From positions 1 through 64,000 of the forward strand of contig CAZGKM010000002.1 of assembly GCA_964526325.1 (NCBI GenBank): a stretch of 64,000 nucleotides of DNA. The letters are read 5' to 3'. The notes under the pieces are model-generated. The model did no database searches, was not told the DNA's origin, and saw nothing but the letters and a program-made list of their open reading frames with translations. The translations under genes were made by a program, and so were the position numbers. This document shows, piece after piece, positions 16,965 to 25,353 of the stretch. Numbering within the stretch: position 1 is the stretch's first letter; each line of letters starts with the position of its first letter. Origin of the DNA: JACPHD01 sp964526325. Lineage in GTDB: Bacteria > Patescibacteriota > Patescibacteriia > Patescibacteriales > GWC2-42-12.

Positions 16965-17876
16965 CTAGTGCTCCTCTTCAGCCGTATTCATGGTTAAATA
17001 TGCCAAAATCAAAATTGAAAATATAAACGCCTGCACTAATCCGACGATAATTTCTAAAAACATAAATGGTATGGGCAAACCGAAAGCCAGTAGAGCCGAC
17101 ATGGAAGCAAGCAATACTTCGCCGGCGAAAATATTACCGAATAAACGAAACGATAGGCTGGCAACTTTGGCAAATTCACCTACCACTTCAATTAAACCAA
17201 CAAAAACTTTAATCGGATTGACCACAATAATAGTCGGGTCTTTCATGATTTTTTTTGGTATTTCAAGCAGGGCCTTAATATTAATAAATTTATTGATATA
17301 TTTCCAAAAACCGAGGGCGGCAACGGAAAAAATATGGCTAAAAACCACGCCTATGATAGCTAAGGCGAGCGTGGTATTCAGGTCGGCCGTGCCGCCGCGA
17401 AAAAACGGAATAAAAACTTTTTCACCATGCTCTGCCGCTACTTGGCCGATTGAACCGACGCCGGGTAAAAGCCCAAGCCAATTATTCAGCAATATAAAGA
17501 CCAAAAAACTTAAGACGAAGGGAAAGTATTTTAAAGTTTTTTCGCGTGAACCCGTTACCGAATCAAATACGTCCAAAAGCATTTCCACTATCGTTTCCAT
17601 TACATTCTGAATGCCGCGCGGAATCATTTTAATTTTTGATTTAAAAAATAAACCGAAAATAACTACCATAAAAACCACCAGCCAGGTATTAAGCAAAGAA
17701 TTAGTTATGGAAAAATTATTAATTTTAAAAATCGGTTCGGCGAATAATGTATTTTCCGTTTTAATCTCGCTAATTAATTCGGCGTTATGAGCTACGGCAG
17801 AATCCGATTCAACTTGATAAATTTCCGAATGATTTAAAGTTGCTTCAGTCTTAAGTTGTTCCGTGTTTGAAGACAT
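16965..17876 (-). CDS. atpB: ATP synthase Fo a subunit
   Basis: 303 residues with a polar N-terminal tail of about 55 residues and then five to six membrane helices. The essential Arg is in SLSFRLFGNIFAGE, and the last helix has the family pattern GLVQAFIFSILILAYL. An internal PFVLSFLVFILLNNWLGLLPG (in part) is typical. It forms the proton half-channels facing the c-ring. Placed between the AtpI-like gene and atpE. Confidence 0.96.
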   Translation of the reverse strand: MSSNTEQLKTEATLNHSEIYQVESDSAVAHNAELISEIKTENTLFAEPIFKINNFSITNSLLNTWLVVFMVVIFGLFFKSKIKMIPRGIQNVMETIVEMLLDVFDSVTGSREKTLKYFPFVLSFLVFILLNNWLGLLPGVGSIGQVAAEHGEKVFIPFFRGGTADLNTTLALAIIGVVFSHIFSVAALGFWKYINKFINIKALLEIPKKIMKDPTIIVVNPIKVFVGLIEVVGEFAKVASLSFRLFGNIFAGEVLLASMSALLAFGLPIPFMFLEIIVGLVQAFIFSILILAYLTMNTAEEEH

Positions 17877-17943
17877 AAATAATCACAAAATTAAAAAAAT
17901 TGGCTTTTAATTTCCAAAATTTATTTAATGTAATCGCAAAAAT

Positions 17944-18243
17944 TTACAATTTTTTATCAATTTTCCCATTTTTGCCAATTCGATCTATTTTTTTATATTC
18001 TCTTATTGCTTCTTTAGTCAGACCGATCATAGAGATAAAAAAAGCCAAACCGATGCATGTTAATAGATAGCGCGGCGCGCTATCATATCTTTTATCTAAC
18101 CATTTGCCTAAATAAAGCGCGATAATTATCGGCGCGGCAATCCAGCCTGACAGTTTTGCGAACATCATAACAGCCGGCTGCCACCAGGCCGCTTGGCTTA
18201 TTTTCTCATTTGCTTTCTTTCCCGGATTTATCTCCTCTGCCAT
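17944..18243 (-). CDS. AtpI/AtpZ-like small membrane protein
   Basis: 99 residues. Two hydrophobic helices (about 29-45, AKLSGWIAAPIIIALYLG, and 58-77, LLTCIGLAFFISMIGL) are separated by a short loop with GKWLDKRYDS, matching the AtpZ/AtpI (F0F1-ATPase assembly, Mg2+-linked) pattern. It is the first gene of the atp cluster, 67 bases before atpB. Role by family: c-ring assembly or ion supply. The N-terminal 25 residues are polar. Confidence 0.8.
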   Translation of the reverse strand: MAEEINPGKKANEKISQAAWWQPAVMMFAKLSGWIAAPIIIALYLGKWLDKRYDSAPRYLLTCIGLAFFISMIGLTKEAIREYKKIDRIGKNGKIDKKL

Positions 18244-18264
18244 ATTTTTTTAAAAAAAATAATC

Positions 18265-18372
18265 GGGGTTGCCGATGAATGCTTTTCCGAACATTAATTT
18301 TCATTATAATAGAAAATTTAGAAAAATTTACTGAAATTCGTAAATTTAAGTCGAATATGGCATCTAGCGGCT
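18265..18372. repeat. Imperfect palindromic element, copy 1
   Basis: Terminal arms GCCGATGAATGC (18271-18282) and GCATCTAGCGGC (18360-18371) pair at 9 of 12 positions. The segment 18322-18363 closely matches 38973-39014 in the element between the two surface-protein groups (copy 2). It lies in the gap upstream of the atp cluster. The gap 18244-18503 also holds a lone DnaA-box word TTATCCACA at 18410-18418 and no gene. Confidence 0.55.
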
Positions 18373-18503
18373 ATTTCTAAAGGAAAGTGGCTTCTTCTAA
18401 ATTGCTAAATTATCCACACCTATCAACCTACTGGCAAGGTTACCCACTTATTTTATACAGCAAAATTAAAAAATAGTCAACCCTGTAAAAATTTTATTAA
18501 AAA

Positions 18504-19343
18504 CTAAATACTAAAAAATTGTCTAGCATTATTTGTGCTAATTTCAGCTATTCTTTCAAAACTTAAATTCTTTATTTCTGCGATTCTTTCCGCTACTTTT
18601 TTAACTAACAACGGCTCATTGCGCTGCCCGCGGAATGGCTCCGGGGTCATAAAAGGACAATCGGTTTCAATCATGAATTTATCGTTAGGTATGCGGCGGA
18701 TTAAATCATCCCATTTGGCGGAAAAAGTTATCAGCCCGGTAAAAGAAATATTCAAGCCTAAGCTAAAATACTGCCAGGCCAATTCTTCATCGCCGGAAAA
18801 ACAATGCATTACGCCCCAGGCTTTATCTTTAGACAGACCGGCTTTATAATCTTTCTTAAAATTTTTTAAAATTTCCAGCATATCGTCATGCGCCTGACGG
18901 CAATGAATAATAACCGGCAACTTTAAATTAACGGCTAGCCTAAGCTGTTCTTTAAAAATTTCTTTCTGTTTTTGCTTAACCGCGGCCTCGTTAGCCGTAA
19001 TATCAATATTGTAATAATCCAAGCCAATTTCGCCTACCGCCACCACCTTTTTAAATTGAGCCATTTTTTCAAACACGTCATAACTAAAATCTTCTTCCCG
19101 AGTTACAAAGTTATAATCATCCCCCGAAGCTTTTTGGGCATGAGTATGCATAGGGTGCAAGCCGACTGCGGCATAAACGCCTTTCTCATATTTATTGGCG
19201 TAATCTAAGGCGCGCTTAGAAGTTTTTGTTTCCGCGCCGACTAAAATCATCCAAGTTTCACCGGCCAAAGAACGGCGTATAACCTCATCGGCATCGTCTT
19301 TAAAGGCGTTAAAATTTATATGCGCATGGGTATCGATAAGCAT
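18504..19343 (-). CDS. tatD: TatD-family metal-dependent DNase/hydrolase
   Basis: 279 residues from ATG 19343 (MLIDTHAHINF). The longer frame reads into a palindromic repeat and is rejected. It has the TatD pattern: metal ligands in DTHAH (4-8), VAVGEIGLDYYNI with the bridging Glu, LPVIIHCRQAHDD, VMHCFSGDEE, and the C-terminal IETDCPF. It acts as a 3'-5' exonuclease/DNase in repair or as a D-amino-acyl hydrolase. It is downstream of tsaC and separated from it by a palindromic repeat. Confidence 0.95.
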   Translation of the reverse strand: MLIDTHAHINFNAFKDDADEVIRRSLAGETWMILVGAETKTSKRALDYANKYEKGVYAAVGLHPMHTHAQKASGDDYNFVTREEDFSYDVFEKMAQFKKVVAVGEIGLDYYNIDITANEAAVKQKQKEIFKEQLRLAVNLKLPVIIHCRQAHDDMLEILKNFKKDYKAGLSKDKAWGVMHCFSGDEELAWQYFSLGLNISFTGLITFSAKWDDLIRRIPNDKFMIETDCPFMTPEPFRGQRNEPLLVKKVAERIAEIKNLSFERIAEISTNNARQFFSI

Positions 19344-19348
19344 AAATG

Positions 19349-19462
19349 CTAAATGACAAATGGCAAATGACCAATCAAATCTAAAATCCAAATGTCAAAA
19401 AAGTATTAGTAATTTGTCATTTGATATTGATTTGACATTTGTCATTGGAAATTTGTCATTTT
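19349..19462. repeat. Palindromic TTTGTCATT-type repeat, copy 1 (upstream of tatD)
   Basis: Left part: AATGACAAATGGCAAATGAC. Right part: GATTTGACATTTGTCATTGG. Together they form an imperfect hairpin. Copies 2 and 3 lie at 34023-34131 and 58957-59066, each also ending a few bases upstream of a start codon (rsmI, der). Confidence 0.7.
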
Positions 19463-19469
19463 AATTCTA

Positions 19470-20081
19470 TTATTTTCTTAAAACCTTAATATTATTAATA
19501 TCTCTTAAATCCACCAATCTCGACGGCTTTGATCTTTTGCATTCGCCCGCATCAATTATTAAATCCGGCAGATATTTAAAATTCTTTTCGAGATTTTGCA
19601 CATCGCTTAAAGTCTTTTCTCCTTTTTTATTAAGACTGGTAGAGACAATCGGTAAACCGACTCCATTAATAATTCTAATTAAAAAATCATTATCCGGCAA
19701 TCTAATGCCTATACTGTTTAAACCGCCGGTCAATTCAGTCGGTAAATTTGGCCTTCTTTTTAAAATTACGGTAATCGGACCTGGCCCGCCTGCCGGTGAG
19801 GCAGGCCAAATTTTTTCCAAATAATCCATTTGCTCTAAATTCAAAAAACAATATTTTTTTAACATCTCAAAGTCGCTAATTAAAATGAGCAACGGCTTGG
19901 CTCTTTTTTCGCCCTTGATTTTATTTATTCTTTTTATGGCTTCGGCGTTTAATGCGTCGCAGCCCAATCCATAAACCGTATCGGTCGGATATGCCAACAC
20001 TTGCCCGCGTTTTAAATAATCAATTATTAAATTGATTTGCCCTTGGGTTATTTTATTTAAATTTACTTTTAAAATTTGCAT
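19470..20081 (-). CDS. tsaC: Threonylcarbamoyl-AMP synthase (Sua5/YrdC family)
   Basis: 203 residues. Family signatures: LKRGQVLAYPTDTVYGLGCD, INKIKGEKRAKPLLILISD (in part), PITVILKRR, GIRLPDN and an STSLNKKGE motif with the SxN core. It makes L-threonylcarbamoyl-adenylate for the t6A modification of ANN-decoding tRNAs. Between WP (about 94-95) and GPITVIL there is an extra ASPAG-type insert encoded by a palindromic repeat (19787-19806), absent from typical family members. Downstream of the nucleoside phosphorylase gene. Confidence 0.93.
   Translation of the reverse strand: MQILKVNLNKITQGQINLIIDYLKRGQVLAYPTDTVYGLGCDALNAEAIKRINKIKGEKRAKPLLILISDFEMLKKYCFLNLEQMDYLEKIWPASPAGGPGPITVILKRRPNLPTELTGGLNSIGIRLPDNDFLIRIINGVGLPIVSTSLNKKGEKTLSDVQNLEKNFKYLPDLIIDAGECKRSKPSRLVDLRDINNIKVLRK
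19787..19806. repeat. Palindromic repeat inside the tsaC coding sequence
   Basis: GCCTGCC GGTGA GGCAGGC hairpin of the same family as the intergenic CCTGCCGGCAGG elements. It is in frame within tsaC and encodes a short Ala/Pro/Gly-rich insert. Confidence 0.7.
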
Positions 20082-20096
20082 AATAAAAATTTGTCA

Positions 20097-20116
20097 TTCC
20101 GGCCTCCGAGCCGGAA
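20097..20116. repeat. Short palindromic repeat between the phosphorylase gene and tsaC
   Basis: TTCCGGC CTCCGA GCCGGAA, flanked by TTGTCA and TCCATTTCCTTAT. The same flanks surround the element at 24256-24275. Confidence 0.65.
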
Positions 20117-20133
20117 TCCATTTCCTTATAATT

Positions 20134-20808
20134 TTATAATAATTTTTTTACAATTAATTCAACGGCTTTAGCGTTTTTCTCAGCCCCGATTTTATAATCA
20201 AAATGTCCCGTAGCGCCATTCCCGTAATTATCAACCGAACTTATTGCAGCTATTGCCATGTCTGATTCAGCAGCCAAAATAACTTCCGAGGCCAAGGTCA
20301 TGCCGACGACATCGGCGAATTGAGAAAACATTTTTATCTCGGCCGCGGTTTCAAATCTGGGCCCGGTCGTCTGAAGATATATCCCCTTTTTATAAATAGA
20401 CAAATTTATCTGGCAGCAAATTTTTATCAGCAACTCTCTTAATTCTTGAGAAAATACCGGTGTGGTATGAACGATTTTATCGTTGAAAAAAGTCAGATTG
20501 CCGTTTAAGCTGATAAAATCATGCGGTATTAAAAAGCTTGGCACTTTTACGCTCTTTTTCAAGCTGCCTACCGAATTAAAAGAAATAATCTTTTTAACGC
20601 CGTAATCGGCTAAAGCTTGAAAATATGCTTTAAAATTAACCCGGTGCGGCGGTAAATTCCCCTGATGACGCTCTATGAAAAAAATATGGCCACAGCGGAA
20701 AATAACCGCTTGCCCGTATTTATTTTTTACTTTTATCGACTTAAAATTATTAAATAAGCCCGATAACTTTAAGCCGTTTCCGCCAATTAGACAAATTTTT
20801 TGTTTCAT
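20134..20808 (-). CDS. Purine nucleoside / methylthioadenosine phosphorylase
   Basis: 224 residues, PNP/MTAP family of the nucleoside phosphorylase superfamily. Seen: an N-terminal IGGNGL phosphate-loop-like motif, ERHQGNLPPHRVNFKAY with the phosphate-binding RHxG, GPRFETAAEIKMF, DVVGMTLASEV with the substrate Met, and SSVDNYGNG with the catalytic Asp/Asn region. The PPHRVNFKA sequence resembles MTA phosphorylases more than PNPs. It cleaves purine nucleosides (or 5'-methylthioadenosine) with phosphate. It follows the phosphotransfer cluster by 44 bases with no terminator, so it could share its transcript. Confidence 0.85.
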   Translation of the reverse strand: MKQKICLIGGNGLKLSGLFNNFKSIKVKNKYGQAVIFRCGHIFFIERHQGNLPPHRVNFKAYFQALADYGVKKIISFNSVGSLKKSVKVPSFLIPHDFISLNGNLTFFNDKIVHTTPVFSQELRELLIKICCQINLSIYKKGIYLQTTGPRFETAAEIKMFSQFADVVGMTLASEVILAAESDMAIAAISSVDNYGNGATGHFDYKIGAEKNAKAVELIVKKLL

Positions 20809-20852
20809 AAACAGTTATTTTATCATCTTAAATAAAGAAGGTCGGGAGGTTA

Positions 20853-22394
20853 TTATTTTACTTTTTCTCTCTTTAATATTTTCACTGTTCCAATGTCCGC
20901 GTCAACTTCCACTAAATCACCGTCTTTCAATATTTGAGTAGCAAATTTAGTTCCAACAATACACGGTTTTTTCATTTCTCTTGAAACAATAGCTGCATGG
21001 CACAAAATACCACCTTCGTCAGTAATAAATGCTGATGCTTTACGCATCGCCGGAACATAATCTGGGTTTGTCATCGGACAAACTAATATATCACCTTTTT
21101 TAATTTTATTTATATCTAAAAAAAATGGTACTACACGAACAATTCCCCTAACTATCCCTAAATATGTTGGCTGACCTTTAATAATATTCGTTTCTTTTAT
21201 TTTTATATCGGCAAGTAGCTGCAAATGGTTGGAATTATAATTAATAAGCTCTATTGTGTGGTCATTTATTCTAATTAAAGAATAATCATTAATTCTTCTT
21301 TTAATAACCTTTTTGTCAATTTCCTTACCTTTAATTAACAGATTAATTTCATCTGCCGATAAATATAAAACTTCAAAAAATGATAAATTATGCTTTACTC
21401 CAATTAATTCAAAAAAGGAACGAAAATTATTACCACAAATTCCAACCGCATCCCAATTGTACATTTTAGCATTTATCATTTCTCTAATTATTTTTACTTC
21501 TTCTTTAAGATTCACGCTATGTTTTTCGGCGTCTTCAATAATATTTTTTATTACAAACTCCTTTTTTCCATTTTCCTCTTTTTGTTTTATTATTCCTTTA
21601 TCATCGCACAATAATAACGTAATTAGCTTAAAATAATGATTTAGAGAATAAAAAGGCATATGCCAACACAAAGAGCCCATCCAACCGTAATAATCACGAT
21701 GCTTTAATATATCATTATAGATTCCTCGATATTTTGTTTTGATAATATCATGCGGTTGCGATTTTTTAAAAAATTTAATCGCTTTTTTGTCTTTTTTAAT
21801 TTTATTAACAATTCTATTAAATTCCAATAGCTCTTTGGCTAAAAATGATTTACTTTTTGGCGCTGTCAAATTTGTTAATATTTCCGTAGGATTGATTTGT
21901 TCCTTTTTATTCTTTACATACTCTTTAATTTTACTTTCCAACATTTTAGCTAGCAAAGAGTCAATCATAATGATGCTATAAGCTAACGCCATGTTGCGTT
22001 TTTGATATTGAATAAATTTATTAAAAATTATGATCTGCTTATTTCTATCATTAATTACTGATTTTTTTACTAATTCAGAAAAGGTTATTGCCTCTTTGCC
22101 GGTTTTCATTAATAACTTAATGTATTTTGTTAAATAATTAAAACTTTCTTTTTTTATCTTCGACTTAAAATAATTATTAAAATCGTCATAATCTTTTTTC
22201 GTAAAATAAATAGTGCCGGATACCGTTAACATTTTTTTAAACCAAACAGGAAAACCTGTTTCTTTAAATGATTCTTTTTTTGTTGATTCCAATATTAACC
22301 AATTCATCAAAAAAGGCGTATTCCATTTTCCAGCTTTTATCCAACTCGTCTCTTTAATTTTCTTAATGATTAATTTTTTATCAACTTTTATCAT
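20853..22394 (-). CDS. Phosphohistidine swivel-domain protein 1 (513 aa), PEP-utilising mobile-domain family
   Basis: 513 residues. Residues 1 to about 370 are helical and Lys-rich with no family I recognise; a YGWMGSLCWH segment (about 236-245) recalls YGWMP in the 500-aa paralogue. Residues about 395-510 form the PEP-synthase-type swivel domain: GIVRGIVRVV, GDILVCPMTNPDYVP, then TDEGGILCHAAIVSRE with the phospho-acceptor His at about 466, and DGDLVEVDADIGTVKIL. There is no ATP-grasp and no TIM barrel. It is four bases from the upstream phosphatase gene. Inferred: it receives phosphate from the separate ATP-grasp protein (23303-24241). Confidence 0.85.
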   Translation of the reverse strand: MIKVDKKLIIKKIKETSWIKAGKWNTPFLMNWLILESTKKESFKETGFPVWFKKMLTVSGTIYFTKKDYDDFNNYFKSKIKKESFNYLTKYIKLLMKTGKEAITFSELVKKSVINDRNKQIIIFNKFIQYQKRNMALAYSIIMIDSLLAKMLESKIKEYVKNKKEQINPTEILTNLTAPKSKSFLAKELLEFNRIVNKIKKDKKAIKFFKKSQPHDIIKTKYRGIYNDILKHRDYYGWMGSLCWHMPFYSLNHYFKLITLLLCDDKGIIKQKEENGKKEFVIKNIIEDAEKHSVNLKEEVKIIREMINAKMYNWDAVGICGNNFRSFFELIGVKHNLSFFEVLYLSADEINLLIKGKEIDKKVIKRRINDYSLIRINDHTIELINYNSNHLQLLADIKIKETNIIKGQPTYLGIVRGIVRVVPFFLDINKIKKGDILVCPMTNPDYVPAMRKASAFITDEGGILCHAAIVSREMKKPCIVGTKFATQILKDGDLVEVDADIGTVKILKREKVK

Positions 22395-22398
22395 ACGA

Positions 22399-23286
22399 TT
22401 ATTCTCGATGTAAAGATAAATAAAATCTTTTTAATTCATCTATTTTATTTTGATCTAAATACATCTCACCATTCTGTTGTCTATTTGGATTATCAAATGT
22501 TACTACCAAGGGCAGCTTTTTTCCATTTTGATCAGTTCTAATTCTAATATTAAACGTTTCGGAAGGATTAAACTCACCGCCTATTTCTTTAAAATCTTTA
22601 AAGCCGACTACTTGTTCATTATTATTTTTTCTTACTAAGGCATACCGAAGTATAAATTCCATCATACCACCATGCGTTCCTGCCGGAATTAAAACTTTTG
22701 AATTTGATTTTAATCTTGCCGCCATTTGTTGATAATGATCAATCAGATAGGCAAAAGAACCGGCCATTTCTCTTTTGTAATTTTCAGCTTCTGGCGTATC
22801 AAGCAAAACCATATATTCCAATATTTTAGCTTGCGCTACTTTAGAAGCTTGCGCTTTTTCCTCGGGTGATAAATCTTTAAAATTTTCTGGTAAAAATGAA
22901 TTATATACGGCTACATGATCATATGGTTTTGGCGAAACAATATTCTCATAATTTAAAATTTTATTTGCTCGAGTATTAAATTTCTTATCGCCAGCAATTT
23001 CTTTCGCGTAAATATCTGCGGTTTCTAACGCTCTGCCCATATTCTTTTCTACTACAGGATTAGGATCTGCTTGAGAACCGATTGCTTTAACAGCGTCATA
23101 TTCCTCGTTATTAATTCTACTTTTATTAGCAGCTTTTTTGGTTTGTTCTCTGCCTAAATCGTTTAAAAATTTTCCATCTTTTTCTCCATGCCGAATTAAT
23201 TTTAAATCAATAATAACGTCTGCGCCCTCTGGTTTTTTTATCATTTCGATTGAATTTTGATCCAATGATTCTTGATAATTTTTCAT
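22399..23286 (-). CDS. Histidine phosphatase superfamily protein A
   Basis: 295 residues. The catalytic RHG is at 32-34 (LKLIRHGEKDGK), and the second catalytic His is in PAGTHGGMMEFILRY; between them lies an ALETADIYAKEI segment typical of the branch that includes phosphoglycerate mutase and SixA. It lacks features that would mark it as glycolytic PGM. It sits between swivel protein 1 (4-base gap) and the ATP-grasp gene (16-base gap), so a role in removing phosphate from phosphohistidine, as SixA does, or from the pathway product is plausible (inference). Confidence 0.82.
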   Translation of the reverse strand: MKNYQESLDQNSIEMIKKPEGADVIIDLKLIRHGEKDGKFLNDLGREQTKKAANKSRINNEEYDAVKAIGSQADPNPVVEKNMGRALETADIYAKEIAGDKKFNTRANKILNYENIVSPKPYDHVAVYNSFLPENFKDLSPEEKAQASKVAQAKILEYMVLLDTPEAENYKREMAGSFAYLIDHYQQMAARLKSNSKVLIPAGTHGGMMEFILRYALVRKNNNEQVVGFKDFKEIGGEFNPSETFNIRIRTDQNGKKLPLVVTFDNPNRQQNGEMYLDQNKIDELKRFYLSLHRE

Positions 23287-23302
23287 GTGTTTATTTTAAT
23301 AA

Positions 23303-24241
23303 TTACAATGTTGTTATCGGTCTGGATTGAGTAATATAAAATTTGCCTTTAGCCAACGCCCATTCTATATCCTGGGGCTTTTTATAATGCTTCTCTATAT
23401 TAGTACAAATTTTGGCTAATTCAATAATCTGTCTATCGTTTAGCTTTTGCTTTTTTTGTTTAGCTTTTGGCGCGAACGTATGCTTAACTCCACCACTGGT
23501 TTTTCTGATTATCATCATTTTCTGCGTAGCAATATTTATATCCATTATTGAAAAATTTTGCTTGTCAATAACATAAGCGTCCGGCGTTATTTGACCCGAT
23601 ACTATAGCTTCGCCTAATCCCCAGCCGGCTTCAATTATCATTTGATTTTTGTCTTGAGTAACCGGATGCACGGTAAAAGCAATACCGGAAACTTCCGACT
23701 CTACCATGTATTGCACAACTACGGCCACGCTTACCTTGGTTTTTAGCAATTTTCTTTCATAGCGATAAAAAATCGCTCGCGGCGTAAAAAGCGATGACCA
23801 GCATTTTTTAACGTTTTCTAATAAATCTTTTTTGGTTGTATCTAAATAAGTTTCTAATTCTCCGGCCCAAGAAGCTACTGACGAATCTTCGGCTGTGGCG
23901 GACGAACGCACGGCCACGAATTTAGCTTTTAGCTTTTTAAATTCCGATAAAATTTCTTTTTTGATGTCGGCCGGTATAGCGCGATCATGAATTAAATCGC
24001 GGATAACATTAGACGCTTTATCTACCGAATTAATGTCTTTATAATTTACTTTTTTTAATATGGCTGCGATATCAACATCTAAATCGGTTTCTTCTAAAAA
24101 ACGATCAAAGGCCGAGACTAAAACTACGAAGCCTGGCGGTACCGGCAACTTAGCACCGCTCATCTCGCCTAAACTCGCGCCCTTACCCCCGGCTAAACCT
24201 ATGTCTTTATATGAAAGTTGTTTAAAATTTTTAGTATGCAT
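23303..24241 (-). CDS. Free-standing PEP-synthase/PPDK-type ATP-grasp domain
   Basis: 312 residues covering exactly one PPDK N-terminal ATP-binding domain. GGKGASLGEM (18-27), VPPGFVV, the nucleotide-binding RSSATAEDS (112-120), WAGELETYL, SGIAFTVHPVT, IIEAGWGLGEAIVSG, and the family terminus DIEWALAKGKFYITQSRPI. It ends there: the swivel His domain and PEP/pyruvate TIM barrel found in full-length enzymes are absent. Five separate swivel proteins lie around it in the same operon. Inferred: it uses ATP to phosphorylate their histidines in trans (AMP plus phosphate chemistry in the family). Confidence 0.92.
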   Translation of the reverse strand: MHTKNFKQLSYKDIGLAGGKGASLGEMSGAKLPVPPGFVVLVSAFDRFLEETDLDVDIAAILKKVNYKDINSVDKASNVIRDLIHDRAIPADIKKEILSEFKKLKAKFVAVRSSATAEDSSVASWAGELETYLDTTKKDLLENVKKCWSSLFTPRAIFYRYERKLLKTKVSVAVVVQYMVESEVSGIAFTVHPVTQDKNQMIIEAGWGLGEAIVSGQITPDAYVIDKQNFSIMDINIATQKMMIIRKTSGGVKHTFAPKAKQKKQKLNDRQIIELAKICTNIEKHYKKPQDIEWALAKGKFYITQSRPITTL

Positions 24242-24249
24242 ATAATTCT

Positions 24250-24284
24250 TTTGTCATTGCGGACAATAACCCGCAATCCATTTC
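24250..24284. repeat. Short palindromic repeat upstream of the ATP-grasp gene
   Basis: TTGCGG ACAATAA CCCGCAA, flanked by TTGTCA and TCCATTTCCTTAT exactly as at 20097-20116. It occupies the widest gap (57 bases) in this part of the cluster. Confidence 0.6.
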
Positions 24285-24298
24285 CTTATTAATTAATT

Positions 24299-25351
24299 TT
24301 ATTTTATTATTTTAACAATTCCTTTATTCGCGTCAACTTCCACTAAGTCACCATCGTGCAAAATTTTAGTGGCAATTTTAGTACCGATGATGCAGGGAAT
24401 TTCCATTTCTCTTGATACGATTGCCGCATGACAAAGAATTCCACCCTCGTCGGTAATAATTCCTGATACTTTTGAGAGGATGGCTACCATATCAGGATGC
24501 GTCATATAAGTAACTAAAATGTCGCCTTTATTAATTTTCGAATAATCTGACTTATTTAATACCAGTTTAGCTATTCCTTGAGCGTTCCCTTTGTAGGCAA
24601 CTAAACCACGAACTTCTTTTTTATCGGCGGTAATATTTTCTTTTTCAAACTCAATCTTATCTAACACCATCTTTGCTCTACTGCCGAATAGCAATTCCGA
24701 CTTATAATTTTCTAATTTCATTACTGTAAGATTTTCTCTTTGGTCCAATAAACTATCATTAATTTCTTTGTCGCCGGATAATAGTTCGGAAAACTCTTTA
24801 TTTATATATAGATACAACTTGTTTAAAGATATATTTTTTGTGTTAGATACCATCTCAAAAAAACCTAATAATTCTTTCCACGCCGAACTACTTTTTACTT
24901 CCGCGTCATCGTAAATCCGTTGCAGTATTTCAATTTCCTTTTCATTCCCTTGAGATTGTTTCAAAAAAGTCGCTAAATTTGAAGAATAAAGAATTATCCC
25001 GCGCGACAGTTTATAGCATGCTTCAAATTCTTTCCATGCGTAAAGATTATTCTCTCCGGCTAATCTTGTACTTGCTTTGTCAAGGTTATTAAAAAATTGC
25101 TTCATCTGGCTTATTATTTTTTCAATTCCTATTCTATTTATATCATTTTTTATACTTTCGACTTTGGACGTAAAATCATCTGGTTTAATATATTGAGTAG
25201 TCATGCCATGACTATAAATCGCTAATAAATCTTTTTGTTTAACGGTAAAAGGACGGGGTAACATATTTTTATATCCCTCAAAACGAAGAGTCCGCTCTAA
25301 AAGAGTGGATTCTCTTGTTACAAGCTTCTCCCATTGATTACCGTTTGACAT
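24299..25351 (-). CDS. Phosphohistidine swivel-domain protein 2 (350 aa)
   Basis: 350 residues. The N-terminal 230 residues are mostly helical (for example FEACYKLSRGIILYSSNLATFL) with no recognised family. The swivel domain (about 235-348) has GLVAYKGNAQGIAKLVL, GDILVTYMTHPDMV, TDEGGILCHAAIVSRE with His at about 308, and DGDLVEVDANKGIVKI. Two bases separate it from the upstream phosphatase B gene, so the two are translationally coupled. Inferred acceptor and carrier of phosphate, with the N-terminal part as substrate- or partner-binding domain. Confidence 0.85.
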   Translation of the reverse strand: MSNGNQWEKLVTRESTLLERTLRFEGYKNMLPRPFTVKQKDLLAIYSHGMTTQYIKPDDFTSKVESIKNDINRIGIEKIISQMKQFFNNLDKASTRLAGENNLYAWKEFEACYKLSRGIILYSSNLATFLKQSQGNEKEIEILQRIYDDAEVKSSSAWKELLGFFEMVSNTKNISLNKLYLYINKEFSELLSGDKEINDSLLDQRENLTVMKLENYKSELLFGSRAKMVLDKIEFEKENITADKKEVRGLVAYKGNAQGIAKLVLNKSDYSKINKGDILVTYMTHPDMVAILSKVSGIITDEGGILCHAAIVSREMEIPCIIGTKIATKILHDGDLVEVDANKGIVKIIK

Positions 25352-25353
25352 AT

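Noticed and set aside
20853..24241. Fragments of a broken PEP synthase or PPDK gene
   Set aside because: The pieces have clean starts and stops at domain borders, five intact swivel copies exist, catalytic residues are kept, and no TIM-barrel remnant is seen.
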